Positions 1-6,751 of a stretch of DNA of 12,823 nucleotides are shown in pieces. Within the stretch, counting starts at the first letter, position 1. Each line of letters opens with the position of its first letter. Location: contig CAJTWF010000047.1 in assembly GCA_910579965.1 (NCBI GenBank), positions 1 through 12,823 of the forward strand. The letters are read 5' to 3'. The notes beneath the pieces were generated by a model. That model was not told the DNA's origin, searched no databases, and saw only the letters and a program-made list of their open reading frames with translations. The position numbers and the translations under genes are program-made. Origin of the DNA: an uncultured Oscillospiraceae bacterium. Its GTDB lineage: Bacteria > Bacillota > Clostridia > Oscillospirales > Oscillospiraceae.

Positions 1-38
1 TTGTATCGCTATTTGGGCTACTATTCTCGCTTAACTCA

Positions 39-600
39 TGTAGACGCTATCTAATTCAGAAGTAATAATATAGCAGGGTATTCCTCGCTTTTCCACCGTT
101 AGATGCCTGTAGGATTCTGTTTCCGGGCTCGCTTCGCCGGGCGCTGACAGCTCATGCCCCTGCGCTTCATGTAGTCCGACAGTGTTCGCTCGTTTATGGC
201 TTTGTGGAACTGCTTCTGGACGTACTGCCGCGTTCGCCCTAATGTCCACAGCTTACCGGTAATCCCAAAATCCTCCGGTATTTTCTCTTCCACAGCCTTT
301 CGGATATTCTCCTGTTCTTCCGCTGTTAGGATCATGTGGCTCCCTGTCTTGCGTCCATACTTTTTTCGCTCCAGAGAGATGTCACCCTCTCGTTGATACG
401 CTGTCCATATTTCGCTGGCGCGATTCTGCCGTACACCGGTTAATTCCTCAATTTCCTTTCCCGTTTTTCCCAATTTCTTGAGCCGTACGACCTGCCTGCG
501 TATCTCCTTGAGTCCTTCTCTCCCTACTTTCCTTAAGTCTATATACTCCATCCTCCCTATTTTACCACATCTCACCTACTTTTCCTAGATAGTGTCTACA
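39..600 (-). mobile_element. Internally deleted IS630-family element with both inverted ends
   Basis: The stretch is bounded by a 15-bp inverted repeat: tgtagacgctatcta at 39-53 and its reverse complement tagatagtgtctaca at 586-600, 14 of 15 positions matching. Inside lies only the N-terminal part of an IS630-type transposase read from the right end. Each repeat carries a TA two bases in, so the TA target duplication typical of IS630/Tc1 elements could be these TAs, with the true ends at GACRCTATCTA. At about 560 bp it is roughly half the usual length of an IS630 element (about 1.1-1.2 kb), and the catalytic DDE part is missing. That makes it a deletion derivative that could be mobilised only in trans. 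The family call rests on the protein. The exact ends are inferred. Confidence 0.6.
99..575 (-). pseudogene. IS630-family transposase, N-terminal DNA-binding part only
   Basis: This reading frame encodes about 158 residues resembling the N-terminal half of IS630-family transposases. It has a helix-turn-helix region (KTGKEIEELTGVRQNRASEI, roughly residues 36-56), a second winged-helix segment, and the KRRGMSCQRPAKRARKQNP stretch that in complete proteins leads into the DDE catalytic domain. The frame then stops at TAA a few residues later, so all three catalytic acids are absent. The GTG at 575 is preceded by AGGA with 7-bp spacing and is the better start. The ATG at 551 touches its GGGAGG and is poorly spaced. 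The product could still bind the inverted ends but cannot transpose. An intentional separate orfA is possible, but no orfB follows within the ends. Confidence 0.7.
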
Positions 601-656
601 CAATAGGCAGGGGATGTGATAGAATGGAACTATCTTAAAAGAACGGGGACAGAAAG

Positions 657-1129
657 ATGGATGCATCCTATCATAGACACGACATAAACGATAAAGTATG
701 GGAGATGCTTGAACCACATTTGCCGGGACAACGGGGCCAGTGGGGCGGGATTGCTCAGGATAACCGTCGCTTTATCAACGCAGTATTTGGGGTTCTGCGA
801 ACAGGAGCGCCCTGGCGTGACCTGCCCCCCGATTACGGGAAATGGGGCAGTGTTCAGCAGAGGTTCATCCGTTGGCGTAGAAAAGGTATATGGGAAAAAC
901 TCTTGGAAATTCTGATCGATGAGCCGGATTATGAATGGCTGATGATCGACGCCAGCCATATCAAGGTGCATCCCCACGCAGCGGGAGCGAAAGGCGGCAA
1001 TCAGGATATGTCCAGGACAAAAGGGGGCTTAACACCAAAATACATCTGGCCCTGGATGCGCATGGTATGCCAATCCGAATCCTTGCTACAGAAGGTACCC
1101 GAGCGGATTGTAAAGAAGCTGTCCATCTG
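657..1129 (+). pseudogene. IS5-family (IS427-type) transposase, 3' truncated
   Basis: The N-terminal part matches the IS5-family DUF4096/DDE arrangement: an early helical region with KVWEMLEPHLPGQRGQWGG, then RRFINAVFGVLRTGAPWRDLP, then the first catalytic aspartate in WLMIDASHIKVHPHAAGAKGG. After residue 124 the family sequence continues only in the -1 frame, as GLNTKIHLALDAHGMPIR. The switch lies at AAAAGGGGG (1019-1027), as in members that make OrfAB by ribosomal slippage. The second catalytic aspartate and the final glutamate region (normally ADRGYD and the HLVENAF region) are missing, because the sequence changes to an unrelated gene after TRADCKEAVHLI at about 1127. The element is therefore dead. 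No clear right inverted end was found. The ATG at 657 has only a weak upstream GGGGAC as ribosome binding site. Confidence 0.8.
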
Positions 1130-1228
1130 ATAACGCACGCGGCCTTCTACGCAGGCTGGCCGAAAGCATGGGCTGCGTTTCGCATGGCAAAGGAAGTCTA
1201 TGCGGAACAAGAAAATACAGGCAGGTAG
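1127..1228 (+). pseudogene. C-terminal remnant of a carboxymuconolactone decarboxylase-like gene
   Basis: The last 33 codons before the TAG at 1226-1228 read ITHAAFYAGWPKAWAAF followed by RMAKEVYAEQENTGR. This is the characteristic C-terminal helix pair of the carboxymuconolactone decarboxylase/AhpD-like family, which are small cofactor-free or CxxC peroxidase-type enzymes. The CxxC/His active-site part would lie upstream and is absent, because the IS5 transposase fragment is fused directly in front. The remnant is in frame with the -1 frame of the transposase. No promoter or start of its own is visible. The family call comes from motif memory over a short stretch but the AFYAGWPKAW signature is distinctive. 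Confidence 0.65.
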
Positions 1229-1271
1229 TCAGCAAACCCAGCCGAGCCAATAAGAACCTCTCCGGCCCGCC

Positions 1272-1829
1272 TCACACGCCCCGTTCCCGCTCCGTGTAGG
1301 CCAGCAGCTCCGGGGTCTTGGACCAGTACAGCCGGCCCCAGTGCGGAAAATCCCACTGCTCCATATAGCTGTTGCACTCGTAGTCCACATACCACAGGAT
1401 GCCGCCGTGGGGGATGAAGTTGGTGGGGAAGTAGTCAATATTCAGCCCCAAGGCGCGGAGACGTCCGGCCATGGACTCCGCCTGTCTCAGGCACCAGTCC
1501 GGCAGCGCGTCCGCCAGCACCAGCTCGCAGACCGTGGAACCGGGGATGTAGGCCTTTACCAGCCGCTCCCCCGCCCGGTCCACAGCCAGCAGCTCCGGCA
1601 CCGGTACGCCCGCCTCCTGCAGCCGGCGGTAGTCGTTGAGCTCGGCGGCCAGCTTGTCGCCAAACTGGTAGTAGGCGCAGGGCTCATGGTGGATCTGCTT
1701 GACCGTCACCTGCTCCCCGCCGGGGGCCTCGGCCAGGTAGGAATAGCCCCCCTTGCCCTTCCCCAGCAGACGGAGAATCCTATAGGCCGCGCCGTCCACC
1801 GTCACCGTCTGTCCTATACGCTCGTCCAT
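1272..1829 (-). CDS. Small protein-kinase-fold protein (RIO/APH-like)
   Basis: The 185-residue product has a compact kinase fold: a glycine-rich loop LLGKGKGGYSYLAE (residues 21-34), an invariant-lysine candidate K44 in VTVKQIHHE, a catalytic-loop-like NIDYFPTNF with D132 and N137, and a metal-binding-like aspartate D149 in WYVDYECN. This matches a family annotated as putative serine/threonine kinase in Clostridia. It lacks the large C-terminal lobe of ordinary eukaryotic-type kinases, so the substrate is unknown and an aminoglycoside- or small-molecule-kinase role is equally possible. The ATG at 1829 was chosen because GGGAGGTG lies 6 bp upstream. The extra codons further upstream look non-coding. 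It stands alone, divergent from glsA. No signal peptide or membrane segment is seen. Confidence 0.75.
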   Translation of the reverse strand: MDERIGQTVTVDGAAYRILRLLGKGKGGYSYLAEAPGGEQVTVKQIHHEPCAYYQFGDKLAAELNDYRRLQEAGVPVPELLAVDRAGERLVKAYIPGSTVCELVLADALPDWCLRQAESMAGRLRALGLNIDYFPTNFIPHGGILWYVDYECNSYMEQWDFPHWGRLYWSKTPELLAYTERERGV

Positions 1830-1866
1830 AAAAGCACCTCCCGCTTTGGCCGTTTTTACCGCTCTC

Positions 1867-1895
1867 AGAATACACCTTTTTCCCTCAGAAAGCAA
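1867..1895 (-). promoter_or_regulatory. Candidate sigma-A promoter of the kinase-like gene
   Basis: On the minus strand TTGCTT (1890-1895) is followed by a 17-bp spacer and TATTCT (1867-1872), about 40 bp upstream of the start codon at 1829. Both boxes are imperfect, but the spacing and location fit. Confidence 0.4.
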
Positions 1896-1956
1896 GGCGC
1901 GGACGCCCTCTGTCCTTCCCCTGGCGGCAGCACGCAGAAATATTGGCCGCATCCTA

Positions 1957-1985
1957 TTGACAGGCGGCGGACAAACTGCTATCTT
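1957..1985 (+). promoter_or_regulatory. Candidate sigma-A promoter of glsA
   Basis: A consensus TTGACA (1957-1962) is followed by 17 bp and TATCTT (1980-1985). It would give a leader of about 130 nt before glsA. The -35 box is perfect, the -10 box moderate. Confidence 0.4.
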
Positions 1986-2120
1986 GGTGCTGTAAACCAC
2001 AGGATATTTCCGGCGCGCTTGAGGAATGGCAAAAAGCGAAAAACGGCGGCCTTTTGTCCGCTGCGCTTTGTTGTTCTTCAGGATGAGTCATCTCATTGAA
2101 TTGAAAAGGCGGGAGGAGAC

Positions 2121-3038
2121 ATGGAAGAACTTCTGGAGCGACTGTTGGAGGAATGCCTCCACTTTACCACCCAGGGGCGGGTGGCGGACTACATCCCGGA
2201 GCTGGCGAAGGCCAACCCGGACGCCCTGGGGATCTACGTCATCGGCAGCGAGGGGAAGCACAGCTGGGCCGGGGACTGCCACCAGCCCTTTACCATCCAG
2301 AGCGTGGTCAAGCCCATCCTTCTGCTCCAGGCCCTGCTGGACAACGGCGTGGAGCTGGTGCAGAGCCGGGTGGGCGTGGAGGCCACCGGCAAGCCCTTTG
2401 ACGCCATCAACGCCGGGGATCAGTCCCTGGACAGCGGACATATCAACCCCATGGTCAACATGGGAGCCATCGTTATGTGCACCCTGATCCGGGGCGCCAC
2501 CTACGAGGAGCGGTTCCAGCGCCTGCTGGAGCTGACCCGTAAGCTGGCCGGGGACGAGAGCATCGGCGTTGACGAGGCGGTCTACCGCTCGGAGAAGAGT
2601 CACGGCAGCAAGAACCGTGCTCTGGCCTATCTGCTCAAATCCTACGGCCTGCTGGAGGACGACGTGGAGGAGGTGCTGGACTGCTACTTCCGGGCCTGCT
2701 CCATCCAGGTGGACTGCCGGGCCCTGGCCCACATCGGTGCGGTGCTGTCCAACCGGGGGCGGCTGCCGGTGTCCAACCAGCGGATTTTCCCCTCCGCCCT
2801 GGCCCGGTATGTCAACGCGATCCTCATGACCTGCGGCATGTACGACGGATCCGGGGAATTTGCCATGCGGGTAGGCGTTCCGGCCAAGAGCGGCGTCGGC
2901 GGCGGCATCATGGCCGTGGTGCCCACCCGCATGGGCATCGGCATCTATTCCCCTGCCCTGGACAGCAAGGGCAACAGCATGGCGGGCATTCACCTGCTGG
3001 AGCGGCTGAGCAAGGAGCTGTATCTGAGTATCTTCTGA
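2121..3038 (+). CDS. glsA: Glutaminase A
   Basis: GlsA hydrolyses L-glutamine to glutamate and ammonia in the cytoplasm. The 305-residue protein has the usual family length and a beta-lactamase-like fold. The signatures are FTIQSVVK with the SxxK pair (nucleophile S61, K64), NPMVNMGAI (N113), SEKSHGSKNRALAY (E158, N165), YFRACSI (Y189), MYDGSGEF (Y241) and the KSGVGGG motif with K256. All the substrate-binding residues I can place are present, so it should be active. The start at 2121 is preceded by GGGAGGAG at good spacing. It is a single-gene unit: a promoter candidate lies upstream and a strong hairpin terminator about 30 bp downstream. In gut bacteria such enzymes are linked to nitrogen use and acid resistance. 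Which applies here cannot be told from the sequence. Confidence 0.95.
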   Translation: MEELLERLLEECLHFTTQGRVADYIPELAKANPDALGIYVIGSEGKHSWAGDCHQPFTIQSVVKPILLLQALLDNGVELVQSRVGVEATGKPFDAINAGDQSLDSGHINPMVNMGAIVMCTLIRGATYEERFQRLLELTRKLAGDESIGVDEAVYRSEKSHGSKNRALAYLLKSYGLLEDDVEEVLDCYFRACSIQVDCRALAHIGAVLSNRGRLPVSNQRIFPSALARYVNAILMTCGMYDGSGEFAMRVGVPAKSGVGGGIMAVVPTRMGIGIYSPALDSKGNSMAGIHLLERLSKELYLSIF

Positions 3039-3068
3039 GCGCGCAGCAAATGGGCAGTCCCACAGAAA

Positions 3069-3105
3069 AACAGGCGGCGTCGGCGGGACGCCGCCTGTTC
3101 TTTGC
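3069..3105 (+). terminator. Rho-independent terminator after glsA
   Basis: Perfect 11-bp arms acaggcggcgt (3070-3080) and acgccgcctgt (3088-3098) enclose a 7-nt loop, followed by tcttt. An A-run just before the left arm could let it work in both directions. Confidence 0.8.
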
Positions 3106-3125
3106 TGCGGACTGCCTTTTTTCTG

Positions 3126-3154
3126 TTGCGCGCCGGCCGGAAATCGGATACACT
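3126..3154 (+). promoter_or_regulatory. Weak candidate promoter for the pseudouridine synthase gene
   Basis: TTGCGC (3126-3131), a 17-bp spacer and TACACT (3149-3154) lie about 50 bp upstream of the start at 3207 and just after the glsA terminator. The boxes are weak, and an AT-rich TTATATAG immediately downstream is an alternative -10. Confidence 0.3.
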
Positions 3155-3206
3155 ACGATTATATAGATGACACGCCTGAGAAGCGGTAAAAAGGAGGCAC
3201 TAGGGG

Positions 3207-3917
3207 ATGGAGCGGCTGGACAAGGTACTGGCCTCCACGGGGCGTTGGTCCCGGCGGGAGGCAAAGGAGCTCATCCGGGAAGGGCGGGTGCTGGTGGACG
3301 GCCAGCCGGCCGGGAGCGGGGAGCAAAAGGTGGACCCGGCGGGGACGGCACTGCTGGTGGACGGGCAGGCGGTGGCCGTTTCCCGGTTTACCTACGTTAT
3401 GCTCCACAAGCCGGCCGGGGTCCTCTCCGCCACCGAGGACCCGCGGCAGGAGACGGTGCTGGACCTGCTGCCGGAGCATCTGCGGCGGCGGGGCCTGTTC
3501 CCGGTGGGGCGGCTGGACAAGGATACCGAGGGCCTGCTGCTGCTGACGGACGACGGGGCGCTGGCTCACCGCCTGCTCTCCCCGAAAAAACATGTGGATA
3601 AGCGGTACTACGCCCGGCTGGACGGCCCTCTGGGGCCGGCGGACCAGGCCGCCTTCCGGGAGGGGATCGTGCTCGCGGACGGTACGCGGTGCATGAGCGC
3701 GGAGCTGGAGCTGCTGGGGGACGGCCGGGAGGTTCTGGTCACATTGCACGAGGGTAAATTCCACCAAATTAAACGCATGACACTCAGCCGCGGTGTGGCA
3801 GTCTGCTATCTCAAGCGCCTGTCCATGGGGCCGCTGCACCTGGATCCCGGTCTGCCCAAGGGCGGTTGGCGGCTTTTAACCGACGAAGAAGTTGCAAAAT
3901 GTGGAGGAAAAACATAA
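3207..3917 (+). CDS. RsuA/RluB/RluF-family rRNA pseudouridine synthase
   Basis: This enzyme isomerises a uridine in ribosomal RNA to pseudouridine. For RsuA the site is U516 of 16S rRNA, for RluB U2605 of 23S. The 236-residue protein has an N-terminal S4 RNA-binding domain (about residues 2-60, with RLDKVLASTG and REAKELIREGRVLVDG) and then the catalytic domain. The signature GRLDKDTEGL lies at residues 101-110 with catalytic D104, and the substrate-binding EGKFHQIKRM at 182-191. Length and the YVMLHKPAGVLSAT opening favour the RsuA type, but RluB cannot be excluded. GGAGG stands 9 bp before the ATG. A terminator separates it from glsA, and the next gene has its own promoter, so it is probably transcribed alone. 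No defect is seen. Confidence 0.88.
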   Translation: MERLDKVLASTGRWSRREAKELIREGRVLVDGQPAGSGEQKVDPAGTALLVDGQAVAVSRFTYVMLHKPAGVLSATEDPRQETVLDLLPEHLRRRGLFPVGRLDKDTEGLLLLTDDGALAHRLLSPKKHVDKRYYARLDGPLGPADQAAFREGIVLADGTRCMSAELELLGDGREVLVTLHEGKFHQIKRMTLSRGVAVCYLKRLSMGPLHLDPGLPKGGWRLLTDEEVAKCGGKT

Positions 3918-3984
3918 AAAACGGGTGAACTTACAGATCCGCCAAAAAAGACCAATCTTTTTTGTGAAAAAAAGAAAAAATGTC

Positions 3985-4013
3985 TTGCATTATGTCGATA
4001 GACACAGTATAAT
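3985..4013 (+). promoter_or_regulatory. Strong sigma-A promoter of the PucR-type regulator gene
   Basis: TTGCAT (3985-3990), a 17-bp spacer and a perfect TATAAT (4008-4013) lie 65 bp upstream of the start at 4078. A short dyad TGTCgataGACA (3993-4004) sits inside the spacer and could be an operator. An AT-rich stretch (3944-3980), containing an 8-bp A/T hairpin at 3944-3963, precedes the -35 box and may act as an UP element or as a weak terminator for the upstream gene. Confidence 0.75.
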
Positions 4014-4077
4014 GAAAAATAGATGGACATATTGCACAAACATCAACCTCGAAATACGGCCTATGGAGGAAAAACTT

Positions 4078-5169
4078 ATGTCAGGAAGGATTTTTCAAAA
4101 CGTTGTCCTGCAAATTAAAGATGCCACGGACCGTGTAGTGGGCGTGATCGACGCGGAGGGCACTGTCATTTCGTGCAGCGACCTGGGGCTGATCGGCAGA
4201 AAATGGCCGGAATATGTGGAGCATATCAACCACGCAGAGGGCGCCGTCGCCACCCTGGACGGCAGAACCTTTCACGCCCTGAGCGGCTGGGGCTCCCGCT
4301 TTGACTACGCGGTGTTCACCATGGGCGACGACACGGTGAGCCACACGGTCTGCTCCATGGCCAGCGTGGCGCTCAACGGCGCGAAGAGCTACTACGAGGA
4401 GAAGCACGACCGGGGCTCCTTTATTAAAAATATCATTTCCGACAACATCATGCTCAGCGACATCTACATGCGGGCTAAGGAGCTCCACGTGGCCCCGGAG
4501 GTGCCCAGGAGCGTGTTCCTGCTGCGCCAGACCGAGCACTCCGACGCGGCTCTGATGGACGTGGTCCAGGGCCTGTTTCCGGACCGGCAGAACGATTTTG
4601 TTCTCAGCATGGGGGACAGCGATGTGACCCTCATTCACCAGCTGCCGGAGAACGGCGGGGAGAAGGAGGTCCAGCGGGTGGCCGCCCTGCTGGAGGAGAC
4701 TCTGCGGGTGGGCGGCGAGAACCGGGTGGTCATCGGCATCGGCACCATCGCCATGCACCTGCGGGAGCTGGCCAAGAGCTACAAGGAGGCCCAGATCGCC
4801 ATTGAGGTAGGCAAGGTCTTTGACACGGAGAAGTACGTCATCAACTATGAGAACCTGGGCATCGGCCGGCTGGTCTACCAGCTGCCCAGCACCCTGTGCG
4901 AGATGTTCCTGGTGGAGGTGTTCAAAAAGAACCCCATCGACTCCCTGGACCAGGAGACGCTGTTCACCATCCACAAGTTCTTTGAGAACAATCTGAACGT
5001 GTCCGAGACGGCCCGGAAGCTGTTTGTCCACCGCAATACCCTGGTCTACCGCCTGGAGAAGATCAAGAAGCTGACAGGGCTGGACCTGCGGGAGTTTGAC
5101 GACGCCATCACCTTCAAGTTCGCCCTGATGGTTAAAAAGTACCTGACCAGCCGGGGAATTGACGCATAA
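4078..5169 (+). CDS. PucR/CdaR-type transcriptional regulator
   Basis: The product is a cytoplasmic DNA-binding regulator of 363 residues. The N-terminal part (about 1-110), with DRVVGVIDAEGTVISCSDL, resembles the sugar-diacid recognition domain of CdaR. The middle (about 145-260) resembles the degenerate GGDEF-like domain of PucR proteins. The C-terminus (about 300-357) is the PucR helix-turn-helix, with NLNVSETARKLFVHRNTLVY then RLEKIKKLTGLDL. Family members usually respond to a small organic acid or purine-type ligand and activate a neighbouring catabolic operon. No such operon is adjacent here, so the target is unknown. The start at 4078 has GGAGG 8 bp upstream. An in-frame ATG at 4063 overlaps that site and is rejected. 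A 17-bp-stem terminator follows. Confidence 0.85.
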   Translation: MSGRIFQNVVLQIKDATDRVVGVIDAEGTVISCSDLGLIGRKWPEYVEHINHAEGAVATLDGRTFHALSGWGSRFDYAVFTMGDDTVSHTVCSMASVALNGAKSYYEEKHDRGSFIKNIISDNIMLSDIYMRAKELHVAPEVPRSVFLLRQTEHSDAALMDVVQGLFPDRQNDFVLSMGDSDVTLIHQLPENGGEKEVQRVAALLEETLRVGGENRVVIGIGTIAMHLRELAKSYKEAQIAIEVGKVFDTEKYVINYENLGIGRLVYQLPSTLCEMFLVEVFKKNPIDSLDQETLFTIHKFFENNLNVSETARKLFVHRNTLVYRLEKIKKLTGLDLREFDDAITFKFALMVKKYLTSRGIDA

Positions 5170-5183
5170 GGCTTTTTCGATGC

Positions 5184-5225
5184 ACAGAGGCCGGGGACGA
5201 TTTCGTCCCCGGCCTCTGTTTCGCT
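5184..5225 (+). terminator. Very strong hairpin between the regulator gene and luxS
   Basis: Arms at 5184-5200 and 5203-5219 are perfectly complementary over 17 bp, mostly GC (acagaggccggggacga and its complement). The innermost A-T pair opens to give a 4-nt loop. The trailing T-tract is short (TTTCG). It lies between convergent genes, so it could stop transcription from both sides. Confidence 0.75.
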
Positions 5226-5371
5226 GTCCGCTCTGCGCCGAAAGCTCTCCCTGCTGCCGGCTGCCGCGGCCCGGAATATAGCCTGCGTGACGCACAGGCA
5301 TCATGCAGCTGCGCACCCAATTCCCGAAAACTTGTTCACGAATCGAACTGCCCAGAGACAGAAAGCCGCGA

Positions 5372-5830
5372 TCAATACGCCAGCTTCTCCACAGTCCAGT
5401 CCCGGATGATATCGCGGTAATACGCACACTGTGCCTTCGCCAGCGACACATCCAGGTTGATGTAATTCCCGCACTCCACGGCGCTCTTCCCGGGCATCTC
5501 GCCGTCGTAGTCCGCGCCCTGGGCGAAGGTCTCCTTTACCAGCTCCACGGCATCGGCGCTGCTGAGGAGGCTGCTGTCGTAGAGAAGGTAGAATCCGGTC
5601 TGACAGCCCATGGGGCCGAAATAGATGACCGCCTCCCTGGCCCGGCTGTTGCGGAGAAGGGTGGCGATGATGTGCTCTACCGAGTGCATCTCCGCGTTGG
5701 TCAGCAGATCGCCCGTATTAGGCTTCTTAAAGCGCAGGTCCAGAGTGGTCACCTGGCCGTCCCGGCGGGAGAGGTACATTCCGGGGACCAGCTTGTTGTG
5801 GTCCACCTGAAAGCTCGCAATGCGTTCCAT
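5372..5830 (-). CDS. luxS: S-ribosylhomocysteine lyase LuxS
   Basis: LuxS cleaves S-ribosylhomocysteine to homocysteine and 4,5-dihydroxy-2,3-pentanedione, the autoinducer-2 precursor, in the cytoplasm as a metal-bound homodimer. The 152-residue length is normal. Metal ligands are visible as H49 and H53 in EMHSVEHI and C120 in AVECGNY. The catalytic residues are E52 and C76 in FGPMGCQTGF. The N-terminus (FQVDHNKLVPGMYLSR) is also typical. AAAGGAG lies 9 bp before the ATG. The gene follows mtnN by 23 bp, so the two form an operon carrying out successive steps of the activated methyl cycle. All the key residues I can place are intact. Confidence 0.96.
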   Translation of the reverse strand: MERIASFQVDHNKLVPGMYLSRRDGQVTTLDLRFKKPNTGDLLTNAEMHSVEHIIATLLRNSRAREAVIYFGPMGCQTGFYLLYDSSLLSSADAVELVKETFAQGADYDGEMPGKSAVECGNYINLDVSLAKAQCAYYRDIIRDWTVEKLAY

Positions 5831-5853
5831 GCAGGTTCTCCTTTATTAAGTAT

Positions 5854-6537
5854 TCAGTTCAGACCCGCCAGTGCCCTGGCGAAGGGGAGGACGATGCTGT
5901 TGAGCTTCTCCATAGCCTGGGGATAGTTAAAATATTCCTCCGCATTGTTCTCCTGGCACAGCCGGTCAGAAACAGACTTCAAGGCGGTGAACTTCACGCC
6001 GTTGCGCAGACAGACCTGCGCCGCCGCGCCGCCCTCCATCTCGCACAGCACCGGCGAAAAGGTCTCAGCCACCCAGTCTGCGCGGCTGCCGCCGGATATA
6101 AACGCGTCCCCGGTGGCCACCCGGCCGGTGAGGTGCTCCACCCCCAGACTGGAGAGCAGGGCGGATATCGCCTCTACATCGCTGGTGGGGAACTCCACCC
6201 GGTCCACAGTGGACACGAATCCAATGGGGTCCCCGACGGCGGTGGTGTCCACATCGTGCTGGATAAAGCTGTCAGCCAGCACCATGGCGCCGATGGGCAG
6301 ATCCCGGAAGCAGCCCGCTACGCCGGCGCTGATGATCCAGTCCGGGTGGTAGCGGTCAATAAACAGCTGGGCGCTCATGGCGGCGTTGACCTTCCCCACG
6401 CCCCCCACATAGGCCAGCACGTCCGGCGCGATTTCATAGACAGCGACGCCGCAAACCGTCTCCAGCTGCCTGGCGTCTGTGGTGCGCAGGATGCTCTCAA
6501 TTTCACCCTCCAGCGCATAGGCCAATCCAATTTTCAT
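5854..6537 (-). CDS. mtnN: 5'-methylthioadenosine/S-adenosylhomocysteine nucleosidase
   Basis: MtnN (Pfs) removes adenine from S-adenosylhomocysteine and methylthioadenosine, giving S-ribosylhomocysteine for LuxS, the next gene. The 227-residue protein shows the purine nucleoside phosphorylase fold: start MKIGLAYALEGEI with the acid/base E12, VGGVGKVNAA (44-53), SAGVAGCF (70-77), the ribose-binding CEMEGGAAAQV (M167, E168 and neighbours), and SVSD with catalytic D191. The second residue block reads ALEGEI where AMEEEI is common, a mild variant. The start at 6537 is set by AGGAGG 7 bp upstream. A candidate promoter lies about 30 bp upstream. No SAM or SAH riboswitch is visible, and the leader is too short for one. 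Confidence 0.94.
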   Translation of the reverse strand: MKIGLAYALEGEIESILRTTDARQLETVCGVAVYEIAPDVLAYVGGVGKVNAAMSAQLFIDRYHPDWIISAGVAGCFRDLPIGAMVLADSFIQHDVDTTAVGDPIGFVSTVDRVEFPTSDVEAISALLSSLGVEHLTGRVATGDAFISGGSRADWVAETFSPVLCEMEGGAAAQVCLRNGVKFTALKSVSDRLCQENNAEEYFNYPQAMEKLNSIVLPFARALAGLN

Positions 6538-6567
6538 GGCAGGTCCTCCTATCAATATGGTGTGCCC

Positions 6568-6596
6568 ATTATATCATAACATCGCTGCTTTGAAAA
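6568..6596 (-). promoter_or_regulatory. Promoter of the mtnN-luxS operon
   Basis: On the minus strand TTTTCA (6591-6596), a 17-bp spacer and a perfect TATAAT (6568-6573) precede the mtnN start by 30 bp. The -35 box matches 4 of 6. Confidence 0.6.
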
Positions 6597-6639
6597 CTCC
6601 CTTGTACCAGGAATTCTCGCGCTTCGCTGTGCAGCATAT

Positions 6640-6672
6640 TATTACTTCCGAGCCGAAAGGTCAGAAGTAATA
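6640..6672. repeat. Hairpin tattacttc / gaagtaata
   Basis: Arms 6640-6648 and 6664-6672 are perfectly complementary (9 bp), with a 15-nt loop. It is the first of several palindromes in the gene-free stretch upstream of mtnN. Function unknown. Confidence 0.5.
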
Positions 6673-6680
6673 TGTGCCAT

Positions 6681-6718
6681 GTTTTGCAGCTGCCGCCGTT
6701 TATGGCGGCGAGCAAAAC
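6681..6718. repeat. Nested stem-loop gttttgc / gccgcc / ggcggc / gcaaaac
   Basis: An outer 7-bp stem (6681-6687 with 6712-6718) encloses an inner 6-bp GC stem (6692-6697 with 6704-6709). No T-run follows on either strand, so it is not an ordinary terminator. Confidence 0.5.
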
Positions 6719-6751
6719 GGCTTAAATCAAATGGATCATCTCCTGCTTCTC

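Noticed and set aside
1341..2099. Long plus-strand reading frame of 252 codons
   Set aside because: It lies opposite the kinase-like gene, has low-complexity shadow composition and no family resemblance. GC-rich codon bias creates such frames.
5279..5299. Imperfect hairpin gcctg...caggc as a luxS terminator
   Set aside because: The stem is interrupted, lies about 75 bp past the stop and is not followed by a T-run on the minus strand. The 17-bp hairpin at 5184-5219 is the better candidate.
4081..5451. Minus-strand reading frame of 456 codons opposite the PucR-type gene
   Set aside because: It is rich in His, Val, Leu and Gln, as expected of an antisense shadow. The plus strand has a recognisable regulator with promoter and ribosome binding site.
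6538..6600. Possible SAM or SAH riboswitch ahead of mtnN-luxS
   Set aside because: The promoter leaves a leader of only about 25 nt, too short for any such riboswitch.
56..6672. gaagtaataatat near 57-69 resembles the inverted sequence at 6636-6648 and part of 6664-6672
   Set aside because: About 13 AT-rich bases can match by chance in a window of this size, and the surroundings do not align.
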